Shown: positions 7,868 through 15,932 of the stretch, one piece after another
Layout of the letters: each line of letters begins with the position of its first letter
Numbering within the stretch: the stretch's first letter is position 1
Source of the DNA: Christensenella sp. UBA5893
GTDB lineage: Bacteria > Bacillota > Clostridia > Christensenellales > UBA1242
Length of the DNA: 64,000 nucleotides
Assembly: GCA_002431905.1 (NCBI GenBank)
Contig: DJER01000028.1
Location: forward strand, 13,082-77,081
Reading direction: 5' to 3'
Notes under the pieces: model-generated
Seen by the model: the letters and a program-made list of their open reading frames with translations, nothing else
What the model was told of the DNA's origin: nothing
The model's database searches: none
Made by a program: the position numbers and the translations under genes

Positions 7868-10729
7868 TTATTTGCCCATTTTCTTTAATTCGGCAACAAC
7901 ATTTGCCCAATCAATTTTTCCTTCGTTTGTATTTTCTTCAATTATTGGTGAGATGACCTTTCCAACTTCATCATCATTTTTTACATATTCAACCATTGCA
8001 TCATATGCTGGTTTAAATACACCATTTTCAGTTAATGCATTATCTTGCAAACTTTCCAAAACATCAACAAGTTTGCTCGAATTGTCACCCTTCATATATG
8101 TTGACAAATCAAAATCTTCTTTTGTTACATCATCAAGAATTTCACTCATACTTACCATTACATTTGCAACTTGTTCAATTTGTTCTTCATCAAGATTTGT
8201 TAAATCTGTTGGAATATTAACACCATATTCACCAACAATATTCTTTACTTGTTCATTTATTTTGTTTACAACAATAACTGCAAGTGGTCTTAAAAGTTCA
8301 CTTTTCATAAGTGGTGTGAATATCTCTTTGAGTTCAGCTTTATCAACTTGTTTTAGTATAACATCAAAATCGCCAACATCAACAATATACCTCAAAAGTG
8401 TCATTGATGAATCTTCTGTAACAATTCTTATTGTTACCATTTTTGTTACTGAATCTTGAATTTTTCCAAACTCTTGATTAAATCTGAAATCAGGTTTTAA
8501 GGTGCAACTAAAATCAATATATTCATTGAATTTTGTTTTCTCTAACCCTTCAATTAAGTTCGAATAAACACCATTATGTCCATCATAGTCAGCAAACATA
8601 AGTGAAGCTTTTAACGAATCTAGACATTGTCCAAGAAGAGTTAAATCAGATTCTGCAATTGTGTTGAATGTGTCATTTTTAAGTTTGTCAAAGTCAAGAT
8701 TTTTTGCATAGATAATCGTATTATTTAAAAAGTTTAATATTTTAATTTTTTCATCTTCGTCGTGTACTTTTTCAAGATATAATTCTCCCAAATTACAATC
8801 ACTTGAAATATATTTGCCGGCATCTTTTACAAAATTGCTCATTGTCTTGAAACCCAAATCTATTGAATTTTTGAACATTTTGCTATCATATATAGGTTCA
8901 ATAATTTGTGACAACAAAGACTTATTTTGACCATTTATTACTGAAATATCATCCAATTTATCAATTATTTTTGAAATATTTTCAGTTTTTACATAATAAT
9001 TTCCGTCTTCTGATTTTTCTATATAACTTATAATATTTGAGTTTATAAACTTGTCAACAGCAGTTGCCATATCTTGAGTTTCGGTTACCCAAATATTACT
9101 TTGTTTTAACACATCAAAATTTACATACTTTTTATATTCAGTTTTTGCCATTGCATCCATAATTTGATTATAAATGCCATTATGAGCAAAAATTGTCATA
9201 TTTTGGACAGCATTCATTGATGTTCCAATATTTTTTAGTATATCACCAAGTGGTAAATCAAAAGCAAGCCTTACATCGTCTTTTATTTCTTCCAACTTGA
9301 AATCTTTTACATCATTGCCAATATTAAGTATGCTTGATAACAAAGATTTTACTTCCGCTTTTTTTACAACCAAACTTGCATCTTTTAAATCTAGTTTTGT
9401 TAAAGTTATACTATCATCTTTTGTTAGATCTTTTAATTCATCTTCCAATTTGTATACAGCTGTTGATAAACCATAAACAACGCCCCTGTTCAAGATTTTT
9501 GATTCAAAGCATATATCAATTAACTCATTAAAAGTTTTTTTGTTATCTTTTGACAAAATGTTTAATATATTAACAAAATTGTCGGTTGTTGCTTCTCTGT
9601 CACCAAGTGGTAATTCATCCATAATTCCACTTTTTGACATTGATTTCATAAGATTTAGTACACAATTTACTTCATTTTTTAAGTTTTCAACTGTTTTATC
9701 ATCTTTTGTTATGTCAACTTTCACAACATTTAAAATGTCAACTAGGTCTTGATTATTTTTTACGTCATCTCTTGCCACTAATTCGTCAAAGAAATAGTTA
9801 AAGAAATCTGGCAATGCTGCTTTTAGAATATTTGAATCAAACACATAGTTTGTTGCAGTAATTAACTTGTCATAATCTAAAGATGAAACATTTTCTGGAG
9901 TTATTTGCATATCAAGTAAAAAACTCGCATTGTCATACACTTTTGACAAATTTAGAATTTCATCTCTCAAAGCGATTTTTGTGTTATCTACTTTCACTGA
10001 TGCAATATCATTAAACAATTTGTCACCAAGCCCGAGCACATTTCCAACTCCCGAAAGAGCCGAACTGTTATAGGCTTCTATAATAATTTTTACTTCATCA
10101 GGCAAATTTTCATTTAACAATTTTGCTGTTGCGTTTGTTTCAACAGTTGTGACTTCTTCTGCACTTGCAGTACTTTGAATTTGATTTATTATATTTGCAA
10201 AGCCACAAACCGGCAAAAATGTTATACCAACCAAAAGTAATGCTTGAAAAGCTCCAACAAGACCACCAAAAAGTCTGTGTTTTTTAACCTTTTCTCCACT
10301 TTCAACTTTTGCTTTGTAATTTTTATTTATAACACTTGCAAAAACCAAATAAACAATCCAAGACAAAAATGACAAAACATATGAAAGAATAACAAAAACA
10401 AAGATATTACCAATCATTATTGGAAAATTTGAGATTAATTTTTGAATTGTTTGACTTTTTGTTGTTATATCTCCAATTTCTGGAACAGAGTTCATCATTT
10501 GTAAAACATAGTCATTTAATGTTATTTTTGAACCGTCAATTGTTACTTGAATGTTCATAACTGCTTTTGACACCACGGGTGTTATAAAAAGTGCAATAAG
10601 AATTGCAACAATAAAGCAAGTAAATCTAACACCTGATTTTTTTAGACCTTTTAGACCCAAAAGAAAACCAAGCACCAAAAATGTTGCAAAAACTATGTTT
10701 AATATCAAAAGTACAAGTTCTTTTGTCAT
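7868..10729 (-). CDS. Large CvpA-like membrane protein with ~750-residue C-terminal domain
   Basis: 953 residues. The first ~190 residues contain four hydrophobic segments with the layout of CvpA-family membrane proteins (start MTKELVLLILNIVFA, then FLLGLKGLKKSG and a second pair of helices). The rest is a long hydrophilic, probably helical region (residues about 200-953), with many DxxK/LxxL patterns and no motif I recognise; it is probably on one face of the membrane. CvpA-family proteins are usually about 160-200 residues, so this is a strongly extended form. The start is the ATG at 10729, 6 nt after GGAG; the ATG at 10735 touches that site and is too close. It lies between a metallophosphoesterase and rsmH, so an envelope or division role is a guess from context only. 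Confidence 0.7.
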   Translation of the reverse strand: MTKELVLLILNIVFATFLVLGFLLGLKGLKKSGVRFTCFIVAILIALFITPVVSKAVMNIQVTIDGSKITLNDYVLQMMNSVPEIGDITTKSQTIQKLISNFPIMIGNIFVFVILSYVLSFLSWIVYLVFASVINKNYKAKVESGEKVKKHRLFGGLVGAFQALLLVGITFLPVCGFANIINQIQSTASAEEVTTVETNATAKLLNENLPDEVKIIIEAYNSSALSGVGNVLGLGDKLFNDIASVKVDNTKIALRDEILNLSKVYDNASFLLDMQITPENVSSLDYDKLITATNYVFDSNILKAALPDFFNYFFDELVARDDVKNNQDLVDILNVVKVDITKDDKTVENLKNEVNCVLNLMKSMSKSGIMDELPLGDREATTDNFVNILNILSKDNKKTFNELIDICFESKILNRGVVYGLSTAVYKLEDELKDLTKDDSITLTKLDLKDASLVVKKAEVKSLLSSILNIGNDVKDFKLEEIKDDVRLAFDLPLGDILKNIGTSMNAVQNMTIFAHNGIYNQIMDAMAKTEYKKYVNFDVLKQSNIWVTETQDMATAVDKFINSNIISYIEKSEDGNYYVKTENISKIIDKLDDISVINGQNKSLLSQIIEPIYDSKMFKNSIDLGFKTMSNFVKDAGKYISSDCNLGELYLEKVHDEDEKIKILNFLNNTIIYAKNLDFDKLKNDTFNTIAESDLTLLGQCLDSLKASLMFADYDGHNGVYSNLIEGLEKTKFNEYIDFSCTLKPDFRFNQEFGKIQDSVTKMVTIRIVTEDSSMTLLRYIVDVGDFDVILKQVDKAELKEIFTPLMKSELLRPLAVIVVNKINEQVKNIVGEYGVNIPTDLTNLDEEQIEQVANVMVSMSEILDDVTKEDFDLSTYMKGDNSSKLVDVLESLQDNALTENGVFKPAYDAMVEYVKNDDEVGKVISPIIEENTNEGKIDWANVVAELKKMGK

Positions 10730-10741
10730 AATCATCTCCTT

Positions 10742-11440
10742 TTATTTTATTTCAATCAATTTATTCTTTAGTAAATCACACGATGTTAAAAAATATTTTA
10801 TATTGCCAATTTCTTCTTCTATCTTATATTTTCCTATATAAGAATGAATATGCCCAAATACACAATATTTAACATTATATTTGGTAAGTAAATCAATAAT
10901 GTCGTTATTTTCTTTTTGTTGGTTAAAAGGTGGATAGTGCAACATACACACAATTTTATCGCCGTCTTGACATAATCTTTTTGCCGATGAAAGTGCCATA
11001 TCAAGCCTTATCACTTCCCTTTTGTATATCTTTTCATCTTCACTTGTTTGACATACTCCCCTTTCGGGTGCTTGCCAACCACGTGTTCCACAAAAGATGT
11101 AGTCCCCAATTTTTACTGCATCATTTTGGAGTGCAAAACTGTTTTTTGGAAGAATGTTCCTTACATTTGATATGCTTTGCCACCAATAGTCGTGATTCCC
11201 TCGAATAAAAATTTTTATTCCGGGCAAATCTTCAAAATAGTTTAAATCAAGTTTTGCTTCATCCAATTTCATTGCCCAAGAAATATCTCCACAAATAAGA
11301 ACAATGTCATTATCGCTAACTTTTTCTTTCCAATCTTTTGCTATTTCTTCTTTGTAATTCTTCCAGCCATCACCAAAAATTTCCATTGGTTTTGCACCAG
11401 ATATACAAAGATGAAAATCACTAATTGCAAAAACTTTCAC
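10742..11440 (-). CDS. Calcineurin-like metallophosphoesterase
   Basis: 232 residues with the complete binuclear-metal motif set: SDFHL (D8, H10), GDISW (D52), RGNHDYWW (N82, H83), LHYPP and FGHIHSY near the C-terminus. Enzymes of this group hydrolyse phosphomono- or diesters; the exact substrate cannot be read from the sequence. It has no signal peptide, so it acts in the cytoplasm. AAGGTGA precedes the ATG at 11440. It is 8 nt downstream of the yqeY-like gene and 12 nt upstream of the CvpA-like gene, within the long minus-strand run. Confidence 0.9.
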   Translation of the reverse strand: MKVFAISDFHLCISGAKPMEIFGDGWKNYKEEIAKDWKEKVSDNDIVLICGDISWAMKLDEAKLDLNYFEDLPGIKIFIRGNHDYWWQSISNVRNILPKNSFALQNDAVKIGDYIFCGTRGWQAPERGVCQTSEDEKIYKREVIRLDMALSSAKRLCQDGDKIVCMLHYPPFNQQKENNDIIDLLTKYNVKYCVFGHIHSYIGKYKIEEEIGNIKYFLTSCDLLKNKLIEIK

Positions 11441-11448
11441 ATTTCACC

Positions 11449-11871
11449 TTACATACTTTTCAAAACTTCTTGAACCATACGCATATCACATTTGCCAGCA
11501 TAATTCGCCTTAAAATGTTTCATAACATTTGGTATTGACTTGTCATCCAAAGATGAAATAACATTTTTAATTTCTTCTGGTGTCATCATCTTTGGTAAAT
11601 AACTTTCAACAAGTTTTATTTGCTTTTCGATTTCTTCAACTTGTGTTTGATGGTTTACTTTTTTATAATTTTCAGCCTCTTCACTAAGTTCTTTTATTGT
11701 TTTTTGCAAAATTTGAACATAGTCAGCATCAACCATTCCCTTTCCTGTTTCTCTTCTTTTGATTCCTTCCAACATAAATTTGTTAAGAAGAACACTATAT
11801 ATGCTTCTTGCAACCATATCTCTATCTTTCATTGCTTGCATATTTGCTTTTTTTACTTCATCTATAATCAT
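11449..11871 (-). CDS. GatB/YqeY domain protein
   Basis: 140 residues matching the whole YqeY family: an N-terminal helical region (EVKKANMQAMKDRD, then RSIYSVLLNKF) and the C-terminal domain shared with GatB, the amidotransferase subunit (LPKMMTPEEIK, then DMRMVQEVLK). The standalone family is thought to relate to tRNA-dependent amidation, but its role is not established. AGAGGTG precedes the ATG. It is the first gene behind the promoter at 11891-11919 and probably heads the run that continues to 521. Confidence 0.9.
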   Translation of the reverse strand: MIIDEVKKANMQAMKDRDMVARSIYSVLLNKFMLEGIKRRETGKGMVDADYVQILQKTIKELSEEAENYKKVNHQTQVEEIEKQIKLVESYLPKMMTPEEIKNVISSLDDKSIPNVMKHFKANYAGKCDMRMVQEVLKSM

Positions 11872-11890
11872 ACTTCACCTCTACTTGTAT

Positions 11891-11919
11891 ATTTTAGCAC
11901 ATTGTTAATATAATTACAA
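11891..11919 (-). promoter_or_regulatory. Promoter of the yqeY-rsmH-ftsI-dnaG-rpoD run
   Basis: Minus strand TTGTAA (11919-11914), 17 nt, TAAAAT (11896-11891) with TGC just before the -10 box. It lies 20 nt upstream of the yqeY-like ATG. Confidence 0.65.
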
Positions 11920-11955
11920 ACATATAAAAGCAAAAATATTCACGAATAATGAAAA

Positions 11956-12010
11956 GAAAAAAGACTACTTTGTTGTAGCCTTTTGTATGTAAGTTGAATA
12001 CATATTCAAC
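11956..12010 (-). terminator. Tandem hairpins after the HIT gene, the second with a T-run
   Basis: Downstream of the HIT gene stop there is a perfect AGTTGAAT/ATTCAACT hairpin (about 11991-12010), then GGCTAC/GTAGTC followed by TTTTTTC (to 11956). The second is a minus-strand intrinsic terminator that separates hit from yqeY. Confidence 0.65.
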
Positions 12011-12012
12011 TG

Positions 12013-12417
12013 TTAATTTAACTTCAATTTTTCTTGCACATCTTCAAGCTCGGCATCGGTTCCCAAAAAGTGTGGGAATACTTTTAGTTTGTCACCATTC
12101 TTTCTTGGAATTATATGCATATGAAAGTGGAATACGCTTTGTTCTGCACATTCATTACTTGCGTTTATAATATTTACACCATCAAAGCCACATTCATTTA
12201 TGTAGTGATTTGAAATTTTTTTTACAGCAATCATTCCATTTTTTAAAACTTCATCATTGGCATCTAAAATATTTTTGCAATGTTTTTTAGGAATTACCAA
12301 AGTATGCCCATATATATCTTTCGCAATATCCAAAAATGCAAAAACGTTTTCGTCCTCATAAATTTTATAGCAAGGTATATCACCTTTAATTATTTTACAA
12401 AAAATACATTCATCCAT
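12013..12417 (-). CDS. HIT family nucleotide hydrolase (Hint/HinT type)
   Basis: 134 residues. It has the histidine-triad motif H97-F-H99-M-H101 followed by IIPRK, the CIFC pair near the N-terminus (C4, C7) typical of the zinc-binding branch, and the YGHTLVIPKKH segment. HIT proteins of this branch hydrolyse nucleoside phosphoramidates and related AMP conjugates in the cytoplasm. The start is the ATG at 12417 with GGGAG 8 nt upstream. A longer reading upstream to 12606 is artificial because it runs through the tRNA-Ser gene on the other strand. Confidence 0.92.
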   Translation of the reverse strand: MDECIFCKIIKGDIPCYKIYEDENVFAFLDIAKDIYGHTLVIPKKHCKNILDANDEVLKNGMIAVKKISNHYINECGFDGVNIINASNECAEQSVFHFHMHIIPRKNGDKLKVFPHFLGTDAELEDVQEKLKLN

Positions 12418-12434
12418 AATTTTTCTCCCAATCA

Positions 12435-12464
12435 ATAATAGTATCAAAATACCATAATAGTCAA
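12435..12464 (-). promoter_or_regulatory. Promoter of the HIT gene
   Basis: Minus strand TTGACT (12464-12459), 18 nt, TATTAT (12440-12435). It is back to back with the tRNA-Ser promoter at 12473. Confidence 0.5.
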
Positions 12465-12472
12465 GAAATTTG

Positions 12473-12501
12473 TTTACAAAGACGAAATCTTGTGATATAT
12501 T
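12473..12501 (+). promoter_or_regulatory. Promoter of tRNA-Ser
   Basis: TTTACA (12473-12478), 17 nt, TATATT (12496-12501) with a TGA extended -10. The expected start is about 7 nt before the mature tRNA 5' end. Confidence 0.6.
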
Positions 12502-12514
12502 TTTTCTTGGACTT

Positions 12515-12602
12515 GGAAAGATGGCAGAGAGGTCTAATGCACACGCTTGGAAAGCGTGCGAAGTGAGAGCTTCCGCAGGTTCAAATCCTGTTCTTTCCGC
12601 CA
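12515..12602 (+). tRNA. tRNA-Ser (anticodon GGA)
   Basis: An 88-nt cloverleaf with encoded CCA. The acceptor arm is GGAAAGA at the 5' end and TCTTTCC plus G and CCA at the 3' end; the anticodon stem-loop CACGC-TTGGAAA-GCGTG reads GGA (codons UCC/UCU). A long variable arm (CGAAGTGAGAGCTTCCG region) is typical of serine tRNAs, and the T arm GCAGGTTCAAATCCTGT is complete. It stands alone with its own promoter and terminator. Confidence 0.97.
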
Positions 12603-12610
12603 ACATAAAA

Positions 12611-12640
12611 AATCTGACAAAATTCTTGTCAGATTTTTTA
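12611..12640 (+). terminator. Terminator of tRNA-Ser
   Basis: AATCTGACAA and TTGTCAGATT form a perfect 10-bp stem with a 5-nt loop, followed by a T-rich run, starting 8 nt after the tRNA. Confidence 0.85.
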
Positions 12641-12753
12641 TTATTTGTTTATACTGATAATCACCATAAATTACAAAAATTTTAGTAAAAATACAAATAT
12701 TTTCATAATTTTTGCTAATTTTTACAGTATTTTTATAAATTTTAGTTTATTTT

Positions 12754-13899
12754 TTAAAAAACAATTTCATGGTCATTTATTATTTTATTGTTATCAAAAA
12801 TTTTCTCTGCCTCATCTTTTGACAATACCAATTGATTTGAGTTTAACGAACCTTTAAATCTTTCAATTTGTTGTGCATTATATGATTCATTTGCCATTTT
12901 TGTAAATAATTTATATAACTCATTAAAATTTTTTGAAGTTGTTTTTGACATTGTTGTAAAAACAAGTTTTTCCAATTGTTGTTGTGGCATTGGTTTATCC
13001 TGCTCATCCATATATTCATACATTGGATAATATCGGCTGTAATATTGTCTACCTTTACTATCTTTTTTTATTTCATCGAAATCATAAAAATCATATTTAC
13101 TCATATCATCATCTTGGCAATTAACTGCCATAAGCATATGACAATATTTTGGAATTTTATAATCCCCCCTAACATTATCCCATGTAGGATCACTGTAAAA
13201 ATGTCCATTTATTGAGTATTTGCCATCATTTATTTCAATTTTTAATCTTGAATGGTCTTCAGTATTGCCATTGTCCAAGTTTTTAATTGTGCACGCAATT
13301 CTTGTGGAATTTAGCCCCGGCATATTCAATGTGTCAATTATCTCGTTTACCAAAGACGTAAAACCTGCGCATACAAATTCAGGTTCTTTCAAAAATGCTC
13401 CTGCAAAAAGTTGGTCATTACTAAACCCGCTTCTTTTTGTTGAACAAGCATACTTTGTTAGTGTTGAAACTTTTAAATAAATATATGTATATGCTTCTGC
13501 TGGAGATAGCTTCTTTAATTTTATCTCATCGCATATTTTGTATATATAACTGTTAGCATTTACTATTGTTTCTATGTCCCAAAGTTTTGTTGTAATACTG
13601 TTTGTTTTACTTCTAGTTTTGTGAGCAACAACTATATTTATGTTGTTATTTGAGTTTAGATTTTTGTATAGTTTATAAATATCACAAAAAATTTGATAAG
13701 GAATTTTTTCATCTGCAACCTTAATATTTATGTGATTATTTATATTTTTTAACAACAAAGAAGAATCACTTGAAAGAAAACTCAACAATTCGAGTTGCTT
13801 TTTTGAATAATCAATGTCATTTTCTTCCAACAAATCCATATTAACTTCTTCATTGCTATTGTTTATGTTCTTTAAATCATCAATTGAGCAAATATTCAT
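12754..13899 (-). CDS. Divergent transglutaminase-like protein
   Basis: 381 residues, not secreted. The central part resembles the transglutaminase/cysteine-peptidase fold in its characteristic order: a Cys at the start of a helix (FVCAGFTSLVNEII, C177), a His (EDHSRLKIEI, H216) and an Asp in a strand-turn (FYSDPTWDN, D237). The last motif is the DPTWD signature seen in many bacterial transglutaminase-like proteins. I infer a Cys-His-Asp triad from this. The N-terminal 120 and C-terminal 100 residues are unassigned. GGGAAG precedes the ATG, and the gene follows the coiled-coil gene after 11 nt, so the two are likely an operon. Whether it cross-links or cleaves peptides is unknown. Confidence 0.6.
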   Translation of the reverse strand: MNICSIDDLKNINNSNEEVNMDLLEENDIDYSKKQLELLSFLSSDSSLLLKNINNHINIKVADEKIPYQIFCDIYKLYKNLNSNNNINIVVAHKTRSKTNSITTKLWDIETIVNANSYIYKICDEIKLKKLSPAEAYTYIYLKVSTLTKYACSTKRSGFSNDQLFAGAFLKEPEFVCAGFTSLVNEIIDTLNMPGLNSTRIACTIKNLDNGNTEDHSRLKIEINDGKYSINGHFYSDPTWDNVRGDYKIPKYCHMLMAVNCQDDDMSKYDFYDFDEIKKDSKGRQYYSRYYPMYEYMDEQDKPMPQQQLEKLVFTTMSKTTSKNFNELYKLFTKMANESYNAQQIERFKGSLNSNQLVLSKDEAEKIFDNNKIINDHEIVF

Positions 13900-13910
13900 A
13901 ACACACTTCC

Positions 13911-14411
13911 CTATATCTCTCCTATTTTATATCCCAAGTTGTTTGCAACTATTATAAATTTTTTAATATTAAATATTCCCCATTGATTACAAACAGACAC
14001 TTTTGTCCCATCCTTTAAAGTTATTAAATCTTGTTCGTTTGAAAAGTATCTTTTTGGATAATCAGTTATATTTTTCACGTTCTCTATATCATCTGCAACC
14101 ATTAACGAGCCCTGCAAAGACTTGTCAAAAACATTTTGCAAATCGTTTAAATTTATTTGAGAAAGTTTTTTCGCGTAATCTTTTATAATAGCAAGAACCA
14201 ATCTATTTTTGTGCAATATTTTGCCTTCGTACAAATATTTTGTTTTATCTCTATTGGAAAGTTTTTGATTTTGACTTTCAATATTACTTTCTTTTATCTC
14301 ACTTTTAGGCATAAAACCATTTGAAACAAATAGACTTAAAAGATTTTCTAGTCTTTCTACTCTTTGTTTCAATAATGTGATTTCTTCTTCAATTTTGCCA
14401 TCTTTCGCAAT
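13911..14411 (-). CDS. Coiled-coil protein of unknown function, probable ATT start
   Basis: About 166 residues if it starts at the ATT at 14411, or 153 from an in-frame TTG at 14372. The upstream choice is supported by three things: AAAGG at 14425-14421 is well spaced from 14411; the promoter at 14432-14460 would start transcription near 14425; and a heptad series (I, I, L, V, L, L at 4-3-4-3-4 spacing) runs unbroken across the TTG codon. An ATG at 14401 is in another frame and stops after 10 codons. Residues about 15-40 form the coiled coil; the C-terminus has RYFSNEQ, an NQWG motif and a final LGYKIGEI. I do not recognise the family. It is the first gene of a pair with the transglutaminase-like gene. 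Confidence 0.6.
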   Translation of the reverse strand: MAKDGKIEEEITLLKQRVERLENLLSLFVSNGFMPKSEIKESNIESQNQKLSNRDKTKYLYEGKILHKNRLVLAIIKDYAKKLSQINLNDLQNVFDKSLQGSLMVADDIENVKNITDYPKRYFSNEQDLITLKDGTKVSVCNQWGIFNIKKFIIVANNLGYKIGEI

Positions 14412-14431
14412 TTCTTATATCCTTTGATATT

Positions 14432-14460
14432 AGTATATCAAACCTTGCCAATAATTTCAA
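14432..14460 (-). promoter_or_regulatory. Promoter of the coiled-coil/transglutaminase-like pair
   Basis: TTGAAA (14460-14455), 17 nt, TATACT (14437-14432) with a TGA extended -10. The -10 box lies inside a TTTGATA/TATCAAA inverted repeat (14423-14442) that could also be an operator. Confidence 0.6.
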
Positions 14461-14515
14461 CTCAAAAACAATGGAACAATAATTTTATGCATTTGTGAAT
14501 AATAACCAAACAAAG

Positions 14516-14545
14516 AATCTGGCAAAACTTGTCAGATTTTTTATT
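14516..14545 (+). terminator. Orphan intrinsic terminator
   Basis: AATCTGGCAA pairs with TTGTCAGATT (10 bp, one G-U) across a 3-nt loop, followed by TTTTTATTTT. It is nearly the same hairpin as the tRNA-Ser terminator at 12611, but no plus-strand gene is visible upstream. Confidence 0.65.
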
Positions 14546-14619
14546 TTAACTATCAAATTTCATATATTTTATCAAATCTTTATATTCATCTTAAATTATT
14601 ATATTACCTATTAACTTGT

Positions 14620-14649
14620 TTGATATTGGCTCTGATTTTAATATATTAT
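14620..14649 (+). promoter_or_regulatory. Possible promoter of the flavoenzyme gene
   Basis: TTGATA (14620-14625), 18 nt, TATTAT (14644-14649), about 45 nt before the ATG. Confidence 0.4.
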
Positions 14650-14694
14650 GTATAAACTTGTACCTATCTTGTTAATAAATAATTGGAGAATTTT

Positions 14695-15900
14695 ATGCAA
14701 TATGTAAAAGGTGTTCCCTATTTTTGTCAAAATGTTGAATATTTGAAACAATATCAATATTTGACAACTGACATAAGTTGCAACATTTTGATTGTCGGTG
14801 GCGGGATATGTGGTGCGATACTTAACTATTATTTATCTCAAAAATATGATGTTGCACTAATAGATAAAGGACGAATCGGTCAAAACTGCACAAGTTGTGC
14901 AACTGCAATATTAGAATACCAACTTGACGAATTTTATGAAGATTTAAAACAGGAACTCACAAAACAAGAAATTATCGAAATATATAAAATGGGGCAAAAT
15001 TCAATAAAAAAGATTGAAAAATTCATAAAAAAGTATGGAAATAATTGTAATTTTGCAAAAAGACCATCATTTTTGTTTAGTCAAAATGCGCAAGATAATA
15101 ACAAATTAAAAAAGGAATATAACCTGCGCAAGAACTACGGATTTGACTGCAAATTGTATACAAGAACAAACAACCCTTTCCCTTTCCCAATTGCAAGTGG
15201 AATATACGACAAAAATGGTGGTGCCGAACTTAACCCATATCTGTTTTGCAAACAACTTATAGAAAATTCAAAAAATCAAGATAAAATATATGAAAATACA
15301 TCGTTTGATAGCTTTTTAACCGAAAATAATAGGTTTTGTGTCACAACTTGTTACAATCATAAAATTTACGCAAAAAAGATAGTTCTTGCAACAGGGTTTA
15401 ATATGGAGTTTTTTCAAGACGAAAATATGATGCAAAGATTTATAACCTACACAATCGTAACAAACCCTGTAAAATGTATACAATGGAAAAATAATGCAAT
15501 AATTCGCGACAATCAAAAACCATATCACTATTTACGAAAATTACCGGATAATAGATTGATTTTTGGTGGCGAAGATGTCCAATTTAAAAAACAAAACTAC
15601 TCAAAAGCGAAATGTGAGAAAAAATACAAAAACTTATACAATACGCTTTGTTCACTATTTGAAAAAGACAAAACCCAAATCAAAATTGATTACAAGTTTT
15701 GTGGTGCTTTTGGAACAACCGACAACAACCTTGGACTTATTGGTGAAACTGATATTGACAACCTTTACCTATTTTTAAGTTGCGGTGCGAATGGAATCAT
15801 CAATGCTATCAATGGCGTTGAAATGATTGAATATATGTTCAACCATAAACAGCATCCGCTTGCACATTTATTTACACCAATGAGAGTTATAGATAGTTAA
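14695..15900 (+). CDS. FAD-dependent oxidoreductase, DAO (glycine/D-amino-acid oxidase) family
   Basis: 401 residues. The FAD-binding Rossmann motif appears early (ILIVGGGICGAI, followed by an acidic strand end at VALIDKGRIG), then a CTSCATA segment, and a C-terminal part with FCGAFGTTDNNLGLIG and a conserved glycine turn (CGANGIINAING), as in DAO-family amine oxidases such as gamma-glutamylputrescine oxidase. The substrate cannot be predicted. It lacks the long signal or extra Rieske domain found in some relatives. ATG at 14695 is preferred over the TTG at 14683 because GGAG lies between them with 6-nt spacing. It is a single gene ending at a shared terminator. Confidence 0.85.
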   Translation: MQYVKGVPYFCQNVEYLKQYQYLTTDISCNILIVGGGICGAILNYYLSQKYDVALIDKGRIGQNCTSCATAILEYQLDEFYEDLKQELTKQEIIEIYKMGQNSIKKIEKFIKKYGNNCNFAKRPSFLFSQNAQDNNKLKKEYNLRKNYGFDCKLYTRTNNPFPFPIASGIYDKNGGAELNPYLFCKQLIENSKNQDKIYENTSFDSFLTENNRFCVTTCYNHKIYAKKIVLATGFNMEFFQDENMMQRFITYTIVTNPVKCIQWKNNAIIRDNQKPYHYLRKLPDNRLIFGGEDVQFKKQNYSKAKCEKKYKNLYNTLCSLFEKDKTQIKIDYKFCGAFGTTDNNLGLIGETDIDNLYLFLSCGANGIINAINGVEMIEYMFNHKQHPLAHLFTPMRVIDS

Positions 15901-15932
15901 AAAAAATGGCCACATTATGTAGCCACTTTTTA
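15901..15932. terminator. Bidirectional terminator
   Basis: An imperfect hairpin (GGCTACAT/ATGTGGCC on the minus strand) flanked by A-run and T-run lies between the convergent flavoenzyme and lactate dehydrogenase genes. Confidence 0.65.

Larger units (their letters stand above)
14412..14694. other. Intergenic region between divergent genes
   Basis: This stretch holds the minus-strand promoter of the coiled-coil gene (14432-14460), an orphan plus-strand terminator hairpin (14516-14545) with no recognisable gene before it, and a plausible promoter for the flavoenzyme (14620-14649). I see no coding sequence. Confidence 0.6.

Noticed and set aside
12418..12606. 63-residue N-terminal extension of the HIT protein (MLAERTGFEPAEALTSHAF...)
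   Set aside because: It reads through the tRNA-Ser gene on the opposite strand, a well-known false protein pattern; the true start at 12417 has an SD and matches the family.
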